20,387 bases of DNA from Firmicutes bacterium UBA1065 (lineage in GTDB: Bacteria > Bacillota > Clostridia > Tissierellales > Sedimentibacteraceae). The stretch spans positions 1 to 20,387 of the forward strand of contig DCDC01000042.1 of assembly GCA_002316225.1 (NCBI GenBank). Direction: 5' to 3'. Below, in pieces: positions 15,909-20,387 of the stretch; the first letter of the stretch is position 1; each line of letters starts with the position of its first letter. The notes beneath the pieces are model-generated. The model searched no databases. It was given only the letters and a program-made list of their open reading frames with translations, and was not told the DNA's origin. Both the position numbers and the translations under genes were made by a program.

Positions 15909-15937
15909 ATTATATATTGAATTTCAAATAATATCAA
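15909..15937 (-). promoter_or_regulatory. Strong promoter of the diguanylate cyclase operon
   Basis: On the minus strand TTGATA (15932-15937) and a perfect TATAAT (15909-15914) are 17 bases apart. Transcription should begin near 15902, about 25 bases before the ATG. It lies just beyond the hairpin that ends the upstream small gene, so the two are separate units. Confidence 0.75.
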
Positions 15938-15946
15938 TACATTAAT

Positions 15947-15978
15947 AAATCCCTTGAATTATTCTATTCAAGGGATTT
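15947..15978. terminator. Hairpin after the small 85-residue gene, probable terminator
   Basis: A perfect 13-bp stem AAATCCCTTGAAT/ATTCAAGGGATTT with a 6-base loop begins 13 bases after the stop of the minus-strand small gene. The downstream tract on the minus strand (TTTATTAATG) is a poor U-run, so termination may be partial. Confidence 0.6.
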
Positions 15979-15990
15979 AGCAAGATTAAA

Positions 15991-16248
15991 TCAGCTTTCG
16001 GTTTTTTTATTTTCGAAAGAAGTTGTTTTTCTTGCATACAAGGTCTGGTTCATATGCTTTTCATTATCCTTGGCAACCGTATTTTCAGGCCTGTATGGCA
16101 ATATTTCATTATATGATTCCAATTCCTCATCCGAATCAGGTCCTGCCGGAATAAGTCCCGTTAATTCCGTTGATGAAATTGCATTTTGAAAATTAATATC
16201 CCACTGAATATTGTATTTATCATTTTTATTCTTAGTTTTATCGTCCAT
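15991..16248 (-). CDS. Small hydrophilic protein of unknown function
   Basis: The 85-residue protein is not recognised. It has no membrane helix, signal peptide or cysteine. A Lys/Asn/Asp-rich start is followed by a less charged middle (ELTGLIPAGPDSDEELESY and ILPYRP), then a polar tail. The low complexity at both ends suggests partial disorder, as in small spore or regulatory proteins, but that is a guess. It is probably real: AAGGAG lies seven bases before the ATG, and a hairpin follows. It is divergent from the acyl-CoA synthetase stump, with 118 bases between them. No good sigma-A promoter was found upstream, so another sigma factor is possible. Confidence 0.6.
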   Translation of the reverse strand: MDDKTKNKNDKYNIQWDINFQNAISSTELTGLIPAGPDSDEELESYNEILPYRPENTVAKDNEKHMNQTLYARKTTSFENKKTES

Positions 16249-16316
16249 GATGATCTCCTTATTATGTTTTAATCATAGTATGTCATAAAAGGAGAAATTT
16301 AAACAAAAACCATTAA

Positions 16317-16345
16317 TTGTTAATTTCATGAAAACATAATACAAT
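16317..16345 (+). promoter_or_regulatory. Predicted promoter of the acyl-CoA synthetase stump
   Basis: TTGTTA (16317-16322) and TACAAT (16340-16345) are 17 bases apart. Transcription would start near 16352, right before the GGGGAGG ribosome site at 16353-16359, giving a very short leader. Expression signals are thus intact although the gene is truncated. Confidence 0.65.
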
Positions 16346-16366
16346 ACATACAGGGGAGGAAACGGA

Positions 16367-16876
16367 ATGTTAAGAAAGGAAGAGGATCACATAAGTGATT
16401 TAAGACAATTATTAGAAAAAAATACAGATAAATATAAGGAAAAAACAGCCTTTTGGATGAAAAACAAAAACCAGGAATATACAGCCATTACATACAATCA
16501 GCTTTATACAGACCTTTGTGGATTAGTAACTTCACTTAAAAACCTGGGAATGAAAGATAAAAGGATTGCAATTATAGGAAAAAATTCCTATGAATGGGTT
16601 GTTTCTTATCTTGCGGCATTATATACCGGCGATGTACCTGTCTTGCTTGACAGTGAGTTTTGCCTGACCGAGCTTAAATATTTTTTAAATATAACAGAGA
16701 TAAGCTGTGTATTTTTTTCAAATGAACTGGAAGATGTATTTTTGCAAATAGAGAACGACGGTGTTACCGGCCTGGAAACATTAATAAGTATGGATAAGGA
16801 AAAAAGCGAAGAAAAAGTTCTTTCTCTTAAAGAGCTTATAGAAGAAGGTAAGAAAGAAGAAAGCATGGGCGAATAA
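16367..16876 (+). pseudogene. N-terminal fragment of an AMP-binding (long-chain acyl-CoA synthetase-like) enzyme
   Basis: The 169 residues match the beginning of adenylate-forming enzymes. They include ITYNQLYTDL (about 43-52), the RIAIIGKNSYEWVVSYLAAL segment and a region ending KKEESMGE. Family members have 500 or more residues. Here the protein stops before the phosphate-binding SGTTG motif and all later catalytic motifs, so it cannot adenylate a substrate. Promoter and ribosome site are intact. The reading frame ends with TAA inside a hairpin (16865-16897), as if an internal deletion joined the N-terminal part to the gene's own terminator. A domesticated short protein is the alternative. 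No remnant of the C-terminal part is visible nearby. Confidence 0.8.
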
Positions 16877-16897
16877 GCAAAACGCTTAATCGCCCAT
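16865..16897. terminator. Bidirectional terminator hairpin between convergent genes
   Basis: A 14-position stem with one A-A mismatch (16865-16878 paired with 16884-16897) closes a 5-base loop. It is followed by TTAATAATTTATTTAC on the plus strand and by a pyrimidine-rich stretch on the minus strand. It contains the stop codon of the acyl-CoA synthetase stump and lies nine bases beyond the end of the convergent SLH gene. Confidence 0.65.
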
Positions 16898-16905
16898 TTA
16901 ATAAT

Positions 16906-18330
16906 TTATTTACTATACATTGCAATAAAACGCTGAAGTATTGCCGCCAGCTGACAACGCTCTGCGTTTCCTCCGGGCATGAGCATATTATTGCTGCCTT
17001 GGATCGAACCTCTATTAACTGACCAGGAAACAGCTTCTCTTGCCCATGGGGAAACAGAAGCCGCATCTCCAAATGATGAAAGTTCTGCCCTTGCGGATAC
17101 ATCATAACCCTTGAATTTAGCATAATTCATCAGAATTACCGCCAACTGTTCACGGGTTATAACATCATTTGGCCCAAACATATTATTGCCGTAACCTGAA
17201 ACAATACTATTGCTTGAAGCCCAGATTACAGCATCTGTATAATATTGGCCTGCATTAACATCATCAAAGGGATTAACTGCAGTAAGTTTAGGCGAACCTT
17301 CCATTCTGTAAAGAATTGTAACTACCATGCCCCTCGTTGTGCTTGCATGGGGGCTGAAGAGCATAGGTTCCGAGCTTGTACCTTTCATTAAATTATTTCG
17401 ATAAACATACTGTACGGCTTCATAAAACCAATCATTAATATTTACATCATCGAATACAACCGGTTCTGCCGCTGAAGGTTCCTCTGTTACCGGTTCTTCA
17501 ATTTGGGGTTTATCATCTCCGGGTCCTGGAACTGAGCCCGAACCTGAACCGGTACTTATTGTATATGAGAAAGTTGCAATACTGCTGTCAATTAAGCCGT
17601 CTTTTACGGCAAAAGCTTTGATGGTTGCGGTTTTATCCAATGAAATTGGTTTTGTATAGAGCAAGCTTTCCCTTGTAGGATTTGAGCCATCCAAAGTGTA
17701 ATATATTTTTGCTCCACCGGTTGAGCATGTTAAAGTGATATCAACTTTGTTTTTATATATACCCGGTTGAGGATTAGCTTGGGGCACAGCTACTTTTTCT
17801 TCTGTGCTGTCTTCTCTGGATACCTCAATGGTTTTACTCCAGGTCTCTTTTCTTGTATCAAGTACAGGAACTCCATTCTCATAGTCGCCGGTTATACGGA
17901 TTATATCCAGCTTGTCCAAAATTATAGTTTGAACCGAATCGCCCGTATAAGAAAAAGTTATGGTTCCTATCTTCAGTTTTCCTTTAAACTGATTGCTTGT
18001 TGAAAAGAACCCAGCTTTATATACTATTTGATTCCCGCTTTCCTTTCCCCCTGATGATATGGTGTTTACCGTCCCGTCGGCTTTACTGATAATATCATCA
18101 TCAAAAGATATATTTACTGCCCTTATTTCATTTTTATCACTGACTGATATTTCAAATTGGGCTGATGCAAATGGCTCTTCTATGTTATCAAACTCTATCT
18201 CATACTCAAAGGTGTTTTGTCCGGGTTCCAAAACAAGGTTATAAGCAAAAGCACTGCTTTGAGCAATTAACAGCATTATTAATGTCAGTATGCCTATATT
18301 TTTATAAATCTTATTTTTACTTTTTTTCAT
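16906..18330 (-). CDS. SLH-anchored surface protein with cohesin-like and chitobiase-type domains
   Basis: The 474-residue protein has a signal peptide (about 1-29). A beta-sandwich region (31-172) follows, with cohesin-like traits: PGQNTFEYEIEF at the start, and GKLKIGTITFSY before the final strands. A chitobiase/beta-hexosaminidase C-terminal-type domain comes next (about 184-258, with the YYTLDGSNPT signature), then a Gly/Ser/Pro/Glu linker (259-291) and three SLH domains (292-474). The SLH motifs read TTRG, ITRE and ERCQ, so only two keep the TR pair. It should be held on wall polysaccharide and display its N-terminal domains. Its start has AGGAG. It lies 125 bases downstream of a dockerin protein on the same strand, suggesting partner proteins. 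The cohesin assignment is from pattern, not a search. Confidence 0.85.
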   Translation of the reverse strand: MKKSKNKIYKNIGILTLIMLLIAQSSAFAYNLVLEPGQNTFEYEIEFDNIEEPFASAQFEISVSDKNEIRAVNISFDDDIISKADGTVNTISSGGKESGNQIVYKAGFFSTSNQFKGKLKIGTITFSYTGDSVQTIILDKLDIIRITGDYENGVPVLDTRKETWSKTIEVSREDSTEEKVAVPQANPQPGIYKNKVDITLTCSTGGAKIYYTLDGSNPTRESLLYTKPISLDKTATIKAFAVKDGLIDSSIATFSYTISTGSGSGSVPGPGDDKPQIEEPVTEEPSAAEPVVFDDVNINDWFYEAVQYVYRNNLMKGTSSEPMLFSPHASTTRGMVVTILYRMEGSPKLTAVNPFDDVNAGQYYTDAVIWASSNSIVSGYGNNMFGPNDVITREQLAVILMNYAKFKGYDVSARAELSSFGDAASVSPWAREAVSWSVNRGSIQGSNNMLMPGGNAERCQLAAILQRFIAMYSK

Positions 18331-18405
18331 ATGTTCTCTCCTGTTTCTTTTATTTTGCCTTTCAACTGTCTTAAGTCAAAGACATTATTTGACAGCCTCA
18401 GGGAG

Positions 18406-18435
18406 ATCGGGAATTCCCGATTACCGGGAATTCCC
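18406..18435. repeat. Symmetric hairpin / paired palindrome between dockerin and SLH genes
   Basis: Two copies of the palindrome CGGGAATTCCC lie next to each other (18408-18419 and 18425-18435). Together they form a perfect 11-bp stem with a 5-base loop (18409-18419 with 18425-18435). The first copy extends to a 16-base perfect palindrome (18406-18421). No U-run follows on either strand, so a simple terminator is unlikely. A protein binding site, an RNA processing hairpin or a stabiliser are the options. Confidence 0.65.
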
Positions 18436-18455
18436 TTATATTCTGCCATTTTTAC

Positions 18456-20387
18456 TTATACAAGATTAGCTGCCAGTAAAGCTACTAAAGTTAAGTCTGC
18501 AATGTCCACCTTGCCATCCCTGTTTAAATCTATACGCCATGCACCGCTTGTATACCAATCTTCATCGGCAACTTCGGCACCAAAGTAAGTCATTGATATT
18601 GCAAGATCAGCACCGTTAACCTGGTCATCACCGTTAAAGTCTCCTAATACATCACCGGCAAACCAAATATTTGTAAAAGCTTTTCCATCATCAAGTATCT
18701 GGTATGGAACCGGTATTGATTTATGCTCTCCGTTTTCATCGATATAACCAAAATACATGCCTATGGAATCCAATACAGCTTCTAACTTATCAGCAGTCTC
18801 ACCTGCTTTTAAGCTGATAGTAACATCCACTAAATCTAAAGATAGACCATTATCCAGTCCGCCAACCTTGCCAAGGTTGAAATATGCAGTCGTACCATCC
18901 TTATTGTAGTCTAAGTTTTTAGTAAACACTAAGTTTTCACCGCTGATTAATGGTGTAATATCAGTGAATTCAAATCTGTCATCGTTTATCTTAATCCAGC
19001 CTTCCATAACATGTACTTTGTCCGGATAATCAACGGAAACGCGGAATGTTATATTCCTGTCTTCTCCCAATATTACATTGGGGGCAACATTCAGGGATAC
19101 GAAGTTTCCTGTAACAAACTCTTCACTGACTTCATTGCCGGCGTAATCAGCTACCACTACCATGTATTTATTTACACCGGGTTCTATAGTAAACAGACCG
19201 TCTGCCTGTGAAGTTACCAACGTGTATTCTTCTGCTTCAGGGTCCCAAATATAAAGGGTATAGGTAGCAACACCGCTGTCATCATCTGAAGCAGATATTC
19301 TGACAAGGCCTGCTTCTTCTAATTCTATAGTATTGATTACAGGTTCCATCTGGTCATCAAGTATTCCCGCTGCTCCTGCAAATATGGCTGTAGCAAGCAT
19401 TGGGTAGTACTTTTGATAGTGGGGTCTGTAGAACATATTGGCTCCAAAAGTTACAGACTGCACCGGTTTCCCTTCTATTCCGCCACCTTTCAGGATTGTG
19501 CTGAACATGGTTACACGGTTCTGGAACACTTGCTTATCACCGCCTGTTCTTTGGTAACCACCTATAAAGGCATCCCCATCCCTGGTTCTGAACAGTATTT
19601 TTGAACCCGCAGGTATGTTACCTGTGAAGTAATTACCTCGTGCGTAAATTGTGTCGGTATTTGCATAGTTTGCTGTGATAATGCTGTCATCCACATTGTA
19701 TTGTCCATATAGGGCCACATCGCCGAAGGAACCTGTACTTGGTGCAGAACTGCCCGTTCCGAAGTTTTGATTCGTCAAGCTTCCTGCACTTTGTACCATT
19801 ATAAGAGCAAGTTTATTTTCCTTGATGGCATTCACAAGGTTTGCTCCGGCTGTAGCGTTATATAACAAAACTACATTTGCACCGGGTCTTACAGAGTTAT
19901 TTGAATTGCCGTTGTAATCACTTCCATCTTCGTCTTTCATGCAGCCGAATCCCAGGAAGTCATCAAGAGCCCAGTAAATAGCTCCCCCTGCAGTTGCTGC
20001 GTTTCTGGTAGAGTTCATGCTAATAACAGGTTCCACCAGCTTAACTGCCTCTTTTGGCAATTCACTTATATATTTACCTTCCAAATAGCAGCCTTTAAGG
20101 CCTAAGTCCGGGTTGTCAACCAATGCATAGACTAAAGGTAAGTTTTCTGCTTCAATAATATAATCTGACATTGTTCCTACGCCTTCAACACTCTTCCTGA
20201 GCATCCATACGTCCTTTTTCTCATCTATATAGGAAGGACCGCTGGACCTGCCTGAAAGCAGAAGGTTTACAAATCTTACGGCATCTGTACTGTTGCTCTT
20301 AAATACTACATATTTGTCCGGAGCACCTACTATGTTAGACTGTTTTTCAATTGATACAACCTGTTCAGTCTTGCCGTCAAACAAGCC
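18456..20387 (-). CDS. Large secreted dockerin protein, N-terminus outside the window
   Basis: At least 643 residues are visible. The reading frame is open to the window edge and lacks a signal peptide, so the gene continues upstream. The C-terminal 60 residues are a dockerin: two calcium-loop repeats, DFNGDDQVNGADL and DLNRDGKVDIADL, with Asp/Asn at loop positions 1, 3, 5, 9 and 12. Before it lies a cohesin-like or carbohydrate-module-like beta region (about 430-575), and before that an Ig-like domain (about 350-425, with DDDSGVATYTLY and DYAGNEV). The remaining N-terminal part has GANMFYRPHYQKYYPM near residue 322. That recalls the C-terminal amidotransferase-like region following M14 carboxypeptidase domains, so a secreted peptidase is possible but unproven. 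The SLH protein downstream is the likely anchor. Confidence 0.85.
   Translation of the reverse strand, partial: GLFDGKTEQVVSIEKQSNIVGAPDKYVVFKSNSTDAVRFVNLLLSGRSSGPSYIDEKKDVWMLRKSVEGVGTMSDYIIEAENLPLVYALVDNPDLGLKGCYLEGKYISELPKEAVKLVEPVISMNSTRNAATAGGAIYWALDDFLGFGCMKDEDGSDYNGNSNNSVRPGANVVLLYNATAGANLVNAIKENKLALIMVQSAGSLTNQNFGTGSSAPSTGSFGDVALYGQYNVDDSIITANYANTDTIYARGNYFTGNIPAGSKILFRTRDGDAFIGGYQRTGGDKQVFQNRVTMFSTILKGGGIEGKPVQSVTFGANMFYRPHYQKYYPMLATAIFAGAAGILDDQMEPVINTIELEEAGLVRISASDDDSGVATYTLYIWDPEAEEYTLVTSQADGLFTIEPGVNKYMVVVADYAGNEVSEEFVTGNFVSLNVAPNVILGEDRNITFRVSVDYPDKVHVMEGWIKINDDRFEFTDITPLISGENLVFTKNLDYNKDGTTAYFNLGKVGGLDNGLSLDLVDVTISLKAGETADKLEAVLDSIGMYFGYIDENGEHKSIPVPYQILDDGKAFTNIWFAGDVLGDFNGDDQVNGADLAISMTYFGAEVADEDWYTSGAWRIDLNRDGKVDIADLTLVALLAANLV

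Noticed and set aside
18340..18380. Promoter for the SLH/cohesin-like gene based on TTGACT on the minus strand.
   Set aside because: No acceptable -10 box stands 16-18 bases away; the nearest is AAAATA, so the gene may be read from upstream or from another promoter type.
20382..20384. TTG as the start of the dockerin protein.
   Set aside because: The frame stays open to the window edge, there is no ribosome site that can be judged and no signal peptide, so the gene is cut by the window rather than starting here.

Overview
The window looks like the chromosome of a low-GC, Gram-positive, obligately anaerobic member of the Clostridia/Tissierellia. The evidence is AT-rich DNA with strong AGGAGG-type ribosome sites, near-consensus sigma-A promoters, an anaerobe-type flavodiiron protein, a CsaB pyruvyl transferase with SLH-domain proteins, a dockerin, and no outer-membrane genes. 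The genus cannot be fixed from the sequence; a Sedimentibacter-like organism is only a guess. No rRNA, tRNA, CRISPR array, transposase or phage gene was seen, and no gene-free stretch exceeds 300 bases.

Region 1 (1-1980): a flavinylated FAD/FMN extracellular lipoprotein reductase transcribed alone from a textbook promoter and closed by a perfect hairpin. Region 2 (1997-5708, minus strand): an SLH-anchored surface protein with three acidic repeats, then an FprA flavodiiron protein plus a DUF523 protein with their own promoter and terminator. Region 3 (5709-13572, minus strand): a cell-surface polysaccharide locus. A six-gene, almost gapless operon reads O-antigen-ligase-like protein, GT4, two DUF4330-like membrane proteins, GT4, CsaB. 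It is preceded by a separately promoted LtaS-like phosphoglycerol-transferase/sulfatase with a TTG start. CsaB-type pyruvylation makes the wall glycan that SLH domains bind, so this locus probably builds the anchor for the SLH proteins found on both sides of it.

Region 4 (13600-15950, minus strand): a membrane diguanylate cyclase with intact GGDEF and inhibitory site, overlapping a SAM methyltransferase, followed by the N-terminal stump of a small protein. Region 5 (15947-16900): a small uncharacterised protein and, divergently, the N-terminal third of an acyl-CoA synthetase that still has a good promoter and ribosome site. Region 6 (16906-20387, minus strand): an SLH-anchored protein with a cohesin-like N-terminal region, directly downstream of a large secreted protein (cut by the window edge) that ends in a dockerin. 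Together these suggest a cell-surface, cellulosome-like docking pair.

Non-coding structure includes a family of GTCATCCTGAG-type palindromic repeats (5632-5692 and a tandem cluster at 11400-11570), a symmetric hairpin between the dockerin and SLH genes, and two gene stumps whose stop codons lie inside a hairpin.
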